From Trichopria drosophilae (lineage: Eukaryota > Arthropoda > Insecta > Hymenoptera > Diapriidae): a DNA stretch of 64,000 nt. The stretch covers positions 1,488,001-1,552,000 of the forward strand of contig CM059582.1 in assembly GCA_030407085.1 (NCBI GenBank). Direction: 5' to 3'. Shown here one piece after another: positions 1 to 11,461 of this stretch. Within the stretch, counting starts at the first letter, position 1. Every line of letters begins with the position of its first letter. Made by a program: the position numbers and the translations under genes. The notes below the pieces were generated by a model. The model was given only the letters and a program-made list of their open reading frames with translations. It did no database searches and was not told the DNA's origin.

Positions 1-178
1 CGGGGGTCGGCAGCGGTCCCAAATTCGTACCTTCGCCCAGCAAAGTTCCCCGGTTATTCCACACTGGACATAAGCAGAGAAAATTGCAGGACGGGGATTC
101 GAACTCGGGCCCTTCGCGACGTTCAGTTCGGGCGGACTAAGACTGACGCCTTAGCCCGCACGACCATCACGCCGTCTA
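1..178 (-). mobile_element. tRNA-derived SINE fragment
   Basis: Read on the minus strand, this piece starts near 176 with a tRNA-like head. A box-A-like stretch lies at 151-170 and a good box B (GAGTTCGAATCCC) at 94-106. The 5' GACGG can pair with CCGTC beyond box B, as in an acceptor stem. A non-tRNA tail continues to the window edge, so the element is cut off there. The anticodon region does not fold as a functional tRNA, so this is read as a SINE and not a tRNA gene. Confidence 0.65.
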
Positions 179-864
179 ATGCTGACATATATAAATATCA
201 ATTGGAACCATTTTTCCATTAAATGATCAAGACCATCAATATATTTCATGATGTATATATAGCCTGCAATTTTTAGACTATTGACCAATTGATCAATTAG
301 GCTCAGATTGAAATTATATATTTAATTTTTGTTACTCTTGTACAACGTCGATTTTTAACCTATTCCAATGGGTAAAAGAAAGTGTCAATCGGTTAATAAC
401 CGTTTAAATTTCGGTTAAACCTGTGTGATAAACCTTGTCTCTTTAACGTTTAAAGGGTATCTGAACATAGCGTTTCGATGTTCCTTAAAATTCGTTTTCA
501 TAAACGCACGTTTACGCGCGTTTAAACGATTACTTCAGTATACATATGTATTTTTGTATTTGTATTTATTTCAAATTAAGCCTTGATGACAATACATAGA
601 TGCGCTATCTTATGGTTATAAATAAATAAAGAGAAATATAAATATATATATGTACTATAACTATTTACAAGAGAGTGGAAAATAGAAACGAAGGAAGAAA
701 AATATAAAGTAAACTTATTTGACGGTGAAATTTTAATTTTAGAATAAGGAAAGATTAATGTGTGGTAAATTATAGATAACCTAACCTAAAGAATGGAGTG
801 GAAGTTTGGAAGTGCAGAACGATAAGGAATTTATGAGTTATTATGAGGTGATAAGATTTAAAAA
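179..864. other. Non-coding, AT-rich; probably includes the CR1-like 3' UTR
   Basis: No open frame of note. The part from about 600 to 864 follows the stop codon of the minus-strand CR1-like relic and is probably its 3' UTR. A motif built on GTTTAAACG and its variants recurs around 360-530. Nothing else stands out. Confidence 0.4.
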
Positions 865-1617
865 TTAAATAGCATGTGATAGAAGGGATATATTAGGTGA
901 AGATTTATCATACGATACTAGATACTGGTGAAGTTGTGATTTAAAAGTTGCTGAAGAATTACACAAACGTATTGTTTCTGGTAGCAAATTCCAGAGACTA
1001 GAAGCCACGGAGGTAAAAGACTTAGAATATGCACGCGACCTCGCAAAGGGAGTAAGAAGATTACCTTTGGTTACTCTTGTAGTGCGTCGTGTAGTCGTTT
1101 CACGAACTAAAAAAAGAGAGTACAGGTACCGTGGTTATATAGAATTTAAGCTATTGTAGGCGAGACTTCCAATAAAATACAGATGTCTGTATTTCACGGG
1201 AAGCCAGCCAAGCTTACGGCGGTATGGTGTCACATTATAGCGTCTATCAGATCTATAGGTAACATAATTTTGCAGTGCAATAGTGTCGTTCGGGGTAACT
1301 TCGCTTAGCCACGACTCTGAGATGCAAATGGCATGGTATGAATGCGAAGCAAAATATTGTTTAAGATTGGCTATTCGTCCGTAAGCAAGAAGGGACTGAG
1401 AATTTATATGACACAGACGGAGGTATCCCGAGGGCGACTTAGAAGATAAATAGGATGTAAGATCAATTTTATCAGAATATACATCAGAGTTTACAGTTTT
1501 TGATGATATTACCGACCGCGGTTTACAATTTTGTAGCGAAGAGTGTAGTTGAGTCGCTGGTGGTCGGATGTTATTGTTGTGTCTGCCGAATGTGTGGATC
1601 CATCTTGAATTTGACAA
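865..1617 (-). pseudogene. CR1/L2-like non-LTR ORF2 remnant: endonuclease start fused to RT tail
   Basis: The first ~100 codons from 1617 match the start of a non-LTR endonuclease: YLRLCHINSQSL, then a stretch around ICISESWLS. Directly after YRSDRRYN the sequence jumps to a stretch typical of the end of CR1/Jockey reverse transcriptases (LGWLPVKYRHLYFIGSL), which stops near 1135. In another frame the same tail continues from about 1130 to the TAA at 865-867 and contains SFTSVASSLWNLLPETIR and a TFKSQLHQYL-like end. The central endonuclease and the whole reverse-transcriptase core are therefore missing, and a frameshift follows the junction. An element of this kind could move only with enzymes from a full-length relative. 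The family call rests on the tail and on the neighbouring ORF1. Confidence 0.75.
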
Positions 1618-1640
1618 GGCAATTTTGAAACCGATAATAG

Positions 1641-2740
1641 TCAGGACGTAGGTAGACGTAGGAGGTTATCGATGTTGAGTATACGAATTGAAGTCGTGGT
1701 AGGCTTGTCATCATGTTTTACATAAATATCACCATTCCTATGCCAGACATATTTGATTCCCATTTCTTTACTTTTAGTACTTACAAGTTTCAGAAGGGCG
1801 TAAGTATTTGCCGGTAGCCACTCATTAAGATGGAGAAACCGCTCTTCTCTGTCTGCGAAAATCGAGGTCAAAGATATTCTTCTTTTCTGTCTGAAAGCTT
1901 TAAATAAAGCATTACGACGAGATACATTTTCAAAAGCAAGTCTGAGCGTTCTAGGCTTCGCAGGATCATTTTGGCGGGTCGGTCGTATACGCATTGCCTC
2001 TGATAGATCAGAGGAAGCGAAGTCAACATCGAGAAATATCGCCACGTTTTCTATATCTTTTATTAGATGTTCGCCTTCAGATTCCGGTAGACCTGAGAAG
2101 AGCAGTATATGCTGCGTTTGGTGGAATTCTATTTTTCGTAGCTTCCCTTCCATTTGTTGCAGATCATTTTTTAGTATGGCGTTTTCCTTTTCTAGTGAGG
2201 TGCAATGGTCAGCAAGTTCATTCTTTCCACTTTTGAGGCCTTGAATGCTAGTGTGAATATCAGACGACTTTTTGAGAATTGTTCCAAAATGAACTGATTG
2301 TGTGCTTCCTGTTTTTCAGTAGATGTCTTGAAGTTTGAATTTAGATTTTTAATAGCTTCAAAAACTTTCTCCATATGTGATTCTGAAGCATCTTTCTGTA
2401 ATTGTGGTGCAGCTTGAACAGTAGCTCAAGTCGATGACGTGGATGACGCACAAGAACGAGGAAACATAGGCGAGTTAGGATTCGCCTTCTCCAAGCAAGG
2501 GCTACACACCGTAATTAATTTGTCATGGTGCATCACCTTATTGAATTTCATGCATTTTGGGTGAAAGTGAAGTTTGCATTTATCACGTGTAGTCGAGGTA
2601 GATTTAATATCACGACTACATCCTGCACAACAAGGCGAAATGTGAGACATATTGCAGTTATTTCAATCGGCAAACTTTGACAGGACAGTAAACAGCTACG
2701 CACACTATTAATAAACAAATTGAGATCTGTCAATTTCCGA
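1641..2740 (-). pseudogene. CR1/L2-like ORF1 remnant with PHD-like finger and coiled coil
   Basis: Three minus-strand blocks make up a degraded ORF1. Block 2650-2426 has a cysteine/histidine finger (CCAGC, CKLHFHPKC, VCSPC), like the PHD/ESAT finger of CR1-type ORF1 proteins. Block 2374-2192 is in the same frame after a stop and is a lysine/glutamate-rich helix, probably a coiled coil. Block 2153-1641 is in a different frame and carries the basic domain with LLFSGLPES, RIRPTRQNDPAKPRTLRL and a RRNALFKAFRQKR stretch, typical of the RNA-binding part. The order matches ORF1 lying just 5' of the ORF2 remnant. At least one stop and one frameshift make it non-functional. Known for the family: ORF1p binds element RNA in the retrotransposition particle. 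Confidence 0.75.
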
Positions 2741-4080
2741 AACTCAGCAGTAAGTGTTGTAATTGTATCGAAAACAATAATTCACTAACGTGCTGTAAAC
2801 AATTCGCATTCAGTTTTAAGATAATATTACTTGATTAATGTGATTGTTTACATTTTATGTAGATGAAAACTTACACATGAAATTATATATATGTGTATAT
2901 AAATTTCCTGTGCATTTAAATTTAAAAAGATTTTTGTTTTTTTATTCGAAAAAATAGTCTTTTCCTATGAGTGTCAGATAATTTGAAGTTCGCAGTTTAA
3001 TATCTTCAATACTTGCGCGTCTGATGTAGACGCGTTTACAGGCGTTATCCAACTGATGTTTATCGGTGACGTCACGACTGTGTTTGATGACAACTTTTTT
3101 GATTAAGTTTCTTTGGATTTTCACTTGTGGAGAAATGCATGTTGTCTGCAAAATTCAAGATGTACACTTTTTCTGGAATCAGGAGCAGAAGATTTCTTCG
3201 AAATAAAAATTGTTTAATATTACACTTTTAAAAAACACGAAATTTTAGCAATCCAATAGCCAGACACTGCAATCCACTGCATCCGTATCACACCGACTTA
3301 CAATTATAAAAAAGCAGACTGATTTAATTTTGAAACGAACTATTTTAGTAAGTGAATATTATGAATTATCGAAAACAGAGCAGAGTGTATTGAATAATAA
3401 TTATACGGAGCTACAAGTAAACACGTCTACTCGTGCAGGCAGTCAACAGAACAATCAATGTAATCGCTTATTAATCTTATAATATATGGTTAAAGATGAG
3501 ACTGGCCCATGGGTCCTGGGAGAAACTTTACCAGAACGCGAATCGCAAATTACGTGATCGATCTTCTGCGTGCACTCGCCGTATATGTAATATAAATATA
3601 TCATATAAATATATGTAAGCGTAGGCGGCACCGCTGCCATCGGTAATGTAGAAATCTACGCGATCGTAAACATACATGCTCAAGCAACAATAGTTTGCGA
3701 CCAAACTGGTGATTATGAGGAGAGGTGCATAAAAAATGTCCAAATTAATGTTTCAAATTTATCACGTAATAATTGATCTATTTTACACTTTGAGACTCTT
3801 CGTATGGCGAAGTGCAGAAGCATCGATCGACTGCCCGCAATGTTCCAAATTAGAACAAATGTTATAAAACTAACGTGCAATTTAACGTTTACTATTCGTA
3901 TAGCGATGCTGTTTTACGGTGTGCGTATAAGTTTGAGATGAAGTCCACGTGGAATTAGAATTTTCCGAGACTAAGTTTCCAGGAACTATAGGGGCCTAAA
4001 GTAATCCGACGAGTGGGTTAATAGCTAACTAAATTTAATGTGAGACACGGACACGAGATTTGAATGCCTACACGTGTAGA
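2741..4080. other. Non-coding spacer
   Basis: AT-rich sequence with only short, overlapping shadow ORFs. A TA-rich stretch around 3590-3620 is low complexity. I see no gene or recognisable repeat here. Confidence 0.4.
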
Positions 4081-4745
4081 CCCATATAAAACGTTGGGCC
4101 GGTAACATCGAGTTTTTAGAACACAAACATGGCGTCGGACGCCGAATACGTTGTTTTTCAATCTATTGCTTCCGAATCGAAAACGGTGCAAGGTAGTGTA
4201 GGGATTCCCCTAAGTTTGAATAGCGCGCGTTGCGAGCGTAGTGTGTTAGTTGTCCGTCCGTGGCGCCACAAGTTTGTAGCGTCGTGACGTAATGTGAATA
4301 AGGACGAAGTGTGTATAGTTTATGGTAATCGGCACATATCTCGATGTGAAAACCGGCGAGTCTCTCTCTCTGGATGTGTTGTTCGAACGATACGGTCGAT
4401 TCGAGACGCGACGGATGGTACATATAACCCAATTGGGCCCTTTAGACGGAGACGATACTTTGTGACCATCAAGGCAAAAAACACGGAAATTAGCAAACTG
4501 AGATTTGGACCATTCGGCAATCACGATCCTGAAAAGGGCCTGTGACTGCAATCAGAGTTAGGATCACCATCAACCACGAAGTAAAGAAGTCATGCATCGC
4601 TGGGAAAGGGATCTTCGTATTTTCAATCTTTGAAAATAAAGGCAAGATCATCCTCAGCGAAATTCGGGACCTAGGTCGTTCATCCTACTTTATAAGCAAA
4701 GTTGGATCCAACGAAGCAGTCCCCAAAAACCTTCGTCGCCGGTAA
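4081..4745 (+). other. Possible TATA-driven transcript with short ORFs
   Basis: A TATA-like ATATAAAA at 4084-4091 lies about 45 bp before an ATG at 4129-4131. That ORF runs 52 codons to TGA at 4285-4287 and begins MASDAEYVVFQSIASESK. A second ORF, from ATG 4322 to TGA 4463-4465, has 47 codons and includes YLDVKTGESLSLDVLFER. A third runs 4542-4745. The stretch is richer in GC than its flanks. I recognise no family, and the frames are not joined by obvious splice sites. It could be the 5' part of a gene, an old LTR with its leader, or a non-coding transcript. Confidence 0.3.
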
Positions 4746-6243
4746 TCTCAAGGTCATCTCATCACCAACGAAAAATTCTGGTATGTTGGTTTTAAATTTC
4801 ATGTGTTGCCGAGGTGTTCAGAAAGGAAATTTTCAGTGAGTTAAAATAAAGAAAATAAAGGGGGCGTTAGTGGACTTTTATGACGAACAATATATGTGTA
4901 TAATTGTGTATGTGAGTATGTGAAAAGAACGAATGATGAGAATGATATTAAAAAATAATCTTTAATCGAAATCATTTGTATTTGGTAAAAATTATTATCA
5001 TCGATTTGAACTCGTTTCATAAATTAAACCATTCCACTGGTTATGAATGGATTTGTAAGCTGATTTGTATAAAATAATTATATGCTGTAATAAATGAAAA
5101 TTTTCTTAACAAACAAATCACTACAGAAATAAAACTTTACTAAACCTTTTTTGTAGAGGAGGAAATTTCCTACAAAAAAGTTCCGGAGAGCCCTAGTCTA
5201 AAAAGTATAACTTAGGAGGGAGCAAGCCTCAAAGAAAACATCGTGTTTTGCTGTCTCGTCCTACTTTTACAATATAAAAATAAATTTTACATTTTCGCAA
5301 TATAAAAATAAACAAAATTGATCAATGGCTGATACGAAGAACCGGTCATCTCAAACGTGAGTCGAAAAACCAGAGAAGACGGTTTTGCGACGAAGAACCG
5401 GACATTTCAAAAGTTGCTACGATAAGTAAATCGCTATAGAGTGTTTTACACGAAACGAGTTACTTTTCGTCAAGAACCGATTGTAAAACTCTGGAACATA
5501 TTACTTTTCGTGGATCAAAGAGAAACGTGCTAGTCTTCGTGGAATGATATTATATAACATATTATATAACATAATTATTTTCGCCATATAAAGCAGAATG
5601 TGTTACTTTTCGTCTCTATGTTTTTCTGAAGGCTCAAACGTATTAGTTTTCGTTATTAGATATGAAATGCGTTAATGTTCGCCAAATAACGTGAAAGCTG
5701 TTTCTTTTCGCGAACTGCAATAATATGCTACTCTTCGTAAGGCAAACGAAACGTGCTACTTTTCGTAAGAGCCGTCGAATATAAGGTATCGATATTATAA
5801 TATTCGAATGGCAAATAATTGTATCGAGATCGTCACCATTTTGAAGGGCCTTTTACATAATTTACCTAACAGGCCTGCGTCATTTTGAGAGGTACCCCCA
5901 TTCGGGTGTGCAATGGCGTAGGGAAAACCACTTTTGTGGGAAAAAACCTACACCGGGTACCGCAGTCTATAAAACTTCGATTCCGTCCGTAACAGAGTTT
6001 ATCTCTTTTAAGACATAAAGGATCGCAATAAATCCGGCATTCTAAAGTTCCTTCAGAAACTCAAGATATAATTCTTATAACAGCCTTTATAGCTTAATCT
6101 CAAAATTGATTTGGATATGAAAATATACTTAGAGTGTGCTTAATTTTTGTGTCATAGGTAACAAATGCTAGTATCGACGTAGTATTTTATAGACCACTGA
6201 ACTAAGTAGACCATGAAATAAATATAGCTGATGGATGAACAAA
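4746..6243. other. Spacer with a minisatellite and a promoter-like patch
   Basis: Apart from the repeat at 5455-5775, the notable patch is 5870-5990. It is GC-richer, has matching GGTACC sites at 5892 and near 5956, and a TATAAAA at 5969-5975, as in an LTR or promoter remnant. No coding frame is supported. Confidence 0.35.
5455..5775 (+). repeat. Degenerate ~30-bp minisatellite, core TACTTTTCGT
   Basis: About ten copies of a core close to ACGTGYTACTTTTCGT occur near 5459, 5501, 5531, 5573, 5603, 5641, 5671, 5700, 5729 and 5755. Spacing is 26-42 bp and mostly close to 30. The copies are diverged, so the array is old. Confidence 0.6.
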
Positions 6244-6905
6244 TCAACTTTTGCGGGAGTAGCACAACGTATTTACATTTCCTGACATAGTGACGATACA
6301 GAGTACGACTCGTCTCATTTTAACTTTTCTTATTTTATATGCATTCTGTATTTTATAAAATAGTGATCATACGAAAAACTTACTTTTAATGGAGATGTTC
6401 GAAAGATAGAAGTTAATATAGCCCCACTGGCAGTAAATTCGACATGCGCATTTGAAGCAACCATTGTTGCTAAATTATGCATTGTGCCATTTACAAGGAC
6501 AGTATCCTCCACAGGCTAGAATAATAATATAACCATTGTATTTGTTAGTCCACATGATATTATCCTAGGCACGCAATTGGTGATTGTCACCAGTTCGACT
6601 AGAATGAACTGAATTTCAGTCTGGGAATATGAAATTATTAACTTAAACATTATTAACAAACTCTCAAATTAAAGTAATTAAGAATGTGTATACGTACCCG
6701 AAGAATTTTCCAAATCAATATTTAGTTTCAGTGTCATAATGTGTAGTTGATATTTACCTTATTATGGATAAAATCAGATGTTGTGTGAACATAGTGCAAT
6801 TTTATGGGATCCATGAGCAACTTTCGGAAAAGACTATTTATGGTATACAGCTTGGTATTAAGCTTATCAGTTATCAGTATTTTAGAACCATCCGTGAGAG
6901 TTAAC
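6244..6905 (-). CDS. Partial paralog of the small secreted-protein gene at 14.1-19.4 kb (three exons seen)
   Basis: Three minus-strand exons are supported by splice sites: 6905-6758, 6515-6384 and probably 6345-6244. The first opens after GAAG with one nucleotide completing a codon, reads LTLTDGSKILITDKLN to SDFIHNK, and ends at GTAAAT. The second opens after TTCTAG, reads PVEDTVLVNGTMHNLATMVA to SIFRTSPLK, and ends at GTAAGT. The third begins after AATACAG (NAYKIRK) and stops at TGA 6244-6246. The second aligns with exon 3 of the complete gene: GTMHNLAT against GKVNNLST, and AILTSIFRTSPL against EILDAQIRFGPL. Intron phases match at all three comparable junctions (2, 0, 0). No first exon with a signal peptide was found, and the last exon is much shorter than in the complete gene, so it may be a decaying duplicate. 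The biochemical role is unknown. Confidence 0.6.
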
Positions 6906-7083
6906 CTTCAAAAACGTATAGAATTATTAATAATGCAAAACATATATGACACATTACATACTTAAGCAGATATTTATTAAACTTCAAAATTGACTATCTT
7001 TGCGAAAAATTATCGTAGCTTAAAAAGTCGAACCGCATTTCAAAGCTTTCTTTTAAACAGAGGAAAAATTGAAAAGACGAAAA

Positions 7084-8224
7084 ATTCAGATTTTTATGGA
7101 TAAAAATCGAGAATGAAAAAATACGATATTTTATATCTTTAGTTAATTGTTAGCCAATTTGAAACGAATAATACTAGGGTAATGACACTAACGGAGTTTT
7201 AAAAGTGTGCCTTTTACCTTTAAAATGATTGCTTGCCCATTTTTGTGCGACCTTTCTGGCCGGAATTATGTCTACTTTTATAAAAAAACATGAAGTGTTT
7301 TATTTTCTTATTATCTCGAAAACTAGAAGGGACCGAAATAGTACTTTTCGGTCCTAGGCCGTAAAGTTCAATTTTACGGACCGAGTGGAGATTGTGCATC
7401 CGAGGACTGGCGAAGCCGGTCCGAGAATCGCACTACCTTCAAACCGAGGTCGTAAAATTTTACGGTCGAGGAGCGTATACTATTTTTTGATACACTGTTC
7501 GCAAAAGTAGGCACTTCAACGACTACTCTTAGTCCGTAAAGTGCAGAAATTAGTCCGTAAAGTCACACTTTACGGACACGTGTATCAAAAACAAATGTTA
7601 ACTACAAAAAATACTCGTTTTTACGTAGAAAATACAAAAATAAAGCCAAATTTTAAACAACGAAAAAAATTCTTCAGTTTTTTGTAGATAAAAAATTGTT
7701 TTTTAATTTCTCATTTTATGTAATATAGTTGTGTATTCAAAGTTATGCATATGAACAAAATGTAGCGTTACTTTTAAGAATAGACACATTAATATTTTAT
7801 GGCAATGAAATTTTATTGCTGCATTATTGGGCACTACGAATTATTTTGTAAAATTGTTATATATTTAATTTATGTATTACATAGCATTTTTAAAAGTAAC
7901 GCTTGATTTTTTACATTTTGACTTCATTTTTGTATTTTCTACCTAAAAATTAGTACTTTTTGTATTTAACATTTTTTTCTATCGCTCTTAGTTTACGAGA
8001 TAATATTAAAATAAAAACATCATGTTTTTTTATAAAAATAGTCATAACACCGGTCAGAAAGGTCGGCGAGCGATTATTTTAAAAGTAAAAGGCATTACAT
8101 ACCTTTTTAACTCCGTTAGTTTCATTACCGCACTATTATTTGTTTCAAGTTGGCAAACAATTAACTAAAGATAAAAAATATCTTATTTTTGCTTGTTCGT
8201 TTTTTATCCATAAAATTTGTAATT
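7084..8224. mobile_element. Foldback element, ~1.1 kb, with CCGTAAAGT-rich centre
   Basis: The left arm (about 7084-7330) and right arm (about 7990-8224) are inverted copies. Both carry TTTTTATGGATAAAAA, TTTAGTTAATTGTT, GGTAATGACACTAACGGAG (or close variants) and AGAAAGGTCG. The arms have diverged noticeably. The centre repeats CCGTAAAGT in both orientations (7360-7380, 7445-7466, 7530-7577). There is no coding frame, so it is non-autonomous. It lies between the two exon clusters of the secreted-protein family. Confidence 0.7.
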
Positions 8225-10545
8225 AATTATAAATTTCATTTAATCAAGCAGTGAATTTACACTGCATTTCAGCGGCGTCTTTTGCTCTGTGGCACCCAGT
8301 GTATGACTATACACTGAGAATCAGTGAATTTCCACTGTTTGAAATTGAGACAGTAAAGACTTGCTAGAAACTATTTTTACATATGTTTTTAGTTTTTCTA
8401 TTGTGGAAAAAAGTTGGGTATGTAGATTTATAAGTTTGATGTAGTTGTTACAAAATAAAAAAAATAACAAAGCGACAACATTTTTCCAATATATTCAGTA
8501 ATTTTATGAAAAATTAATGATATAATGCGCTGATCATTTAATCAGACAACATATGGAGTCTTTTGTTTTTTCATTGCAGTTATCTTTTTCTCGACCAAGT
8601 GGTAACGAAAATAATTACGTAATACTTATTTTAAACATATTTTAAAATACAAAACACAAGTTGTTAAGGTTATATACATTGAGGATTTACTTTAATGAGG
8701 AAATAAAAATATTTTATACCATACGCACGATTTGTGCCTGTATTTAGGGGCAGAAGTTGGTCATTATGGCTAGTGACGTAAGTGGGCACAAAAAGGACTT
8801 TATTTTCGCTAGGGAAAATAAAACGTTATAACTACTTAGTATTCCGTTTAAAAAAGGTGATTGCCATTATCGTGCTTATAATAGGAAATGTCGCATAAAG
8901 CAATGGATAGATGGATCTTCGTAAACAGATAATTTTGACAGAACGAAACTCAGTAAAAAGTTCCATTTCTATCCTCGATGTATAATATACTGTATAAAGA
9001 AATTGCTTACTTACATTAATACAGAGTGCAGCAAAATAAAAATTATTCCTACTCTCCTGAAGTACTGCATTTGTTCTTTGATAATTTTATTTTGTAAATA
9101 AAATGTAAATATAGCAACCAAACTACCTAAACAGTGAAAGTTACTTATATTTAAATTTAATTAAGGCAAGTTATTTTTATTCTAAGGAAGAATTTTGGAT
9201 ATATGTTGTAAAATTCTGTTTTCTTTTATTCCGGTAAAAAATATCCAGTTGTTAAATATTTATCGTATGATAAATTTTACACCGAAATTGAAAATTTGTC
9301 ATTAAATATGATAATAGTTTTCACGCTAAAATGCACTTAAATTTAACAATAACATCGGTCGCTAGATAAAATACAAATAAATTCTTGTAGACACTTACAT
9401 TTTTCTATTCTTGCTAGTGTTTCAGTATTTAAAATATTTTTACATATTTAAATATTTTTGGATGTAATATAGCGTTTTTAATAATTGTAATTAATGAAAT
9501 CAGATAATACTTCATAAATCAAACGACTTTAATCAATTATTTTGTAAGTACTGATCGAACGAACTTACCAGTGAGTGTACAAATCAAACTGATTGTATCG
9601 CTACTTCTATCTATTCTGCCACAACATTTAAATATTTAAATTCAAAATTCGAACACCTATCCGCATGTTGTTGTTCTGCCTTTTGCCATGTTGTCATTAT
9701 TAATTATACTTCTGTATGACCTGAAATGTCCACACAAGATATACACGGATTCTTATAGATTTTGACCTCCTGAATCCGAATCTTTCGGTTAGATTTTGTT
9801 AAAAGTGGTAGTTTAATTGTTATTAACAACTGAGTTGTTTATATAGATACCTCTCGAATGCGGTAAGTCGTATGAAAAAAAGTTCCAACAAAAAATATTT
9901 GTCTATTTATTTAGAACAAAAAGGTTACTATCACTTTTCCGGTATTGTTGATATTACTCGAGGTTATTAGTCATTTATCGATTAGCGTATCAAAAAATAT
10001 CAAAAAGGTGACGCTCGCAACTAGTACTTTTAATTAGGAAAAAAAAGAACGAAGAGCATATTTCTGATGCAAAATTGTGTGCTCTTTCAGATTTCATTGT
10101 TGAAATTGATCAAAAAATTGAAACTAAAAAGTAACAGAGGATTAGTGATGATAACCCTACATTTTTGTTTGATATTATATATGGCAGAAGTTCACAACAA
10201 TTAAAAATTTAAACGGTTGTATTTAGCGTGACTTGACGATGCCAATTTAAAATCCAAAAGTCACTATCAAATATTCAGCAAATCAACGTGCAATTAGTGA
10301 ACTTTGACGTTCAGAGACATGTATTTAAAACACGTAAAATATGTATACAATAATATCCAAAATAATGTGCAACTAAAATAAGTAAAATATCAACGAAATG
10401 TGATGTGAACACCCGATCCTGTCAACAGTAAATATATGACAGTAGAATAGCATCCATGTAGTATATGATCCACGACGAAATATCGGCTCTAGCAAATTTC
10501 CGATTTTTGTTTACCGTTGATCAGAGTGGATTACGTACCTTGAAT
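8225..10545. other. AT-rich spacer
   Basis: No supported exon. A 16-bp near-palindrome (CAGTGAATTTACACTG) occurs at 8250 and again in varied form at 8324. The missing first exon of the 6.2-kb gene should lie here or further upstream, but I could not place it. Confidence 0.4.
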
Positions 10546-10990
10546 TCACAGGAAGTCATACGGGCAGCCAAAGCTGAGAGATTCATATAAAAGGAGCCGG
10601 AGTGATTTTTCGAAAAATGATTCGAAACGATTTCTCTTAGCCTCGGCATTTCTTATGCAACCTTCTTTAGTTTCTGAGATCATCAAAATATCATCAAGAT
10701 CTATAAATGGAGTGAAACTATCGGAACGTAGGTGTTCAACGCATCGTTTCATGAGTTTGGTAAAAACATATGGGGCTACTGAAAGTCCAAATGGAAGAAC
10801 GTTAAATTCGTTCAGATTATTCATAAAGGAAACAAATTTTCGATATTTTTTATTAATGGGTACCTGAAAATAAGAATGTTTAAAATCTATAGATGCCATA
10901 TAGCAATTTCGTGTTATATAGTTTAGTGCCAATTTTTAAGTCCTGTAGTTTAAAATGAGGAGCTACCATAAAATTGTTAAACTTTTTGAA
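10546..10990 (-). pseudogene. Reverse transcriptase fragment, DIRS/tyrosine-recombinase-retrotransposon type
   Basis: From 10990 downward the sequence reads FKKFNNFMVAPHFKLQDLK. A one-base frameshift in an A/T run near 10934 leads into LALNYITRNCYMASIDFKHS, then FNVLPFGLSVAPYVFTKLMK and PFIDLDDILMI. HFK.QDLK..LNYI, ASID.K..Y..VPI and LPFGL..AP.VFTK are RT motifs 1-4 as seen in DIRS-like elements. The catalytic (Y/F)xDD box is DLDD, so its first residue has changed. Upstream RT sequence is interrupted by the TIR element at 10991. Gag, RNase H and recombinase are not seen. This is a dead fragment. A Ty3-like origin is less likely but possible. Confidence 0.75.
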
Positions 10991-11226
10991 CAGTGACATT
11001 ATCGCCTGATGATAAACAGATGTTAAAGATTATTATATATTAACCTTTTCAATTGTTATAGTATATTTTGTTCTTTCTCGGCCATAAAATTCAGTTCTAT
11101 AGAATTCAGTTTCTATAGAAACTATAGATTTTTCATTGGCAGGGCATAAACCCTGTAAAAATGCACTATAACCATTTCAAAGGTTAATCTGTAACATATG
11201 TTTATCATCAGACGATAATGTCACTG
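10991..11226. mobile_element. Small TIR element (MITE), CAGTGACATTATCG ends
   Basis: The ends CAGTGACATTATCGCCTGAT (10991) and the inverse of CAGTGACATTATCGTCTGAT (11226) are inverted repeats. Homology continues inward through a GATAAACA.ATGTTA stretch. The element is 236 bp with no coding frame. It abuts the RT fragment exactly where the RT frame is lost, as expected of an insertion, though no clean target duplication is visible. Confidence 0.65.
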
Positions 11227-11461
11227 TCTACCTTGTCGATTGAGGGATTCTTTGTTCTTCACACTTGGCAGATCGTTGACATGTCTTGAGAAAGAGTGCT
11301 GGATTTCCGCAGCTAGCGAAATTCAGCCTATTCTGTATAAAGAGACATTCCATCCCATCATGAAGAATAGTAGTCGGCGTACAAGGCAGATCTGCACCAA
11401 CAAGCCTTGCTGATGATTCCAGTGGCAAGATCGGGATGAAACGCCAGAGATAGGTACTCTC

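Noticed and set aside
9540..9690. Possible first exon of the 6.2-kb paralog (minus strand, donor GTAAGT, phase 2)
   Set aside because: The phase fits, but there is no ATG and no hydrophobic signal sequence upstream in frame.
10021..10134. Short plus-strand ORF with EEHISDAKLCALSDFIVEID
   Set aside because: It looks coding in composition, but there is no start, partner exon or family match. It is too short to report as a gene.
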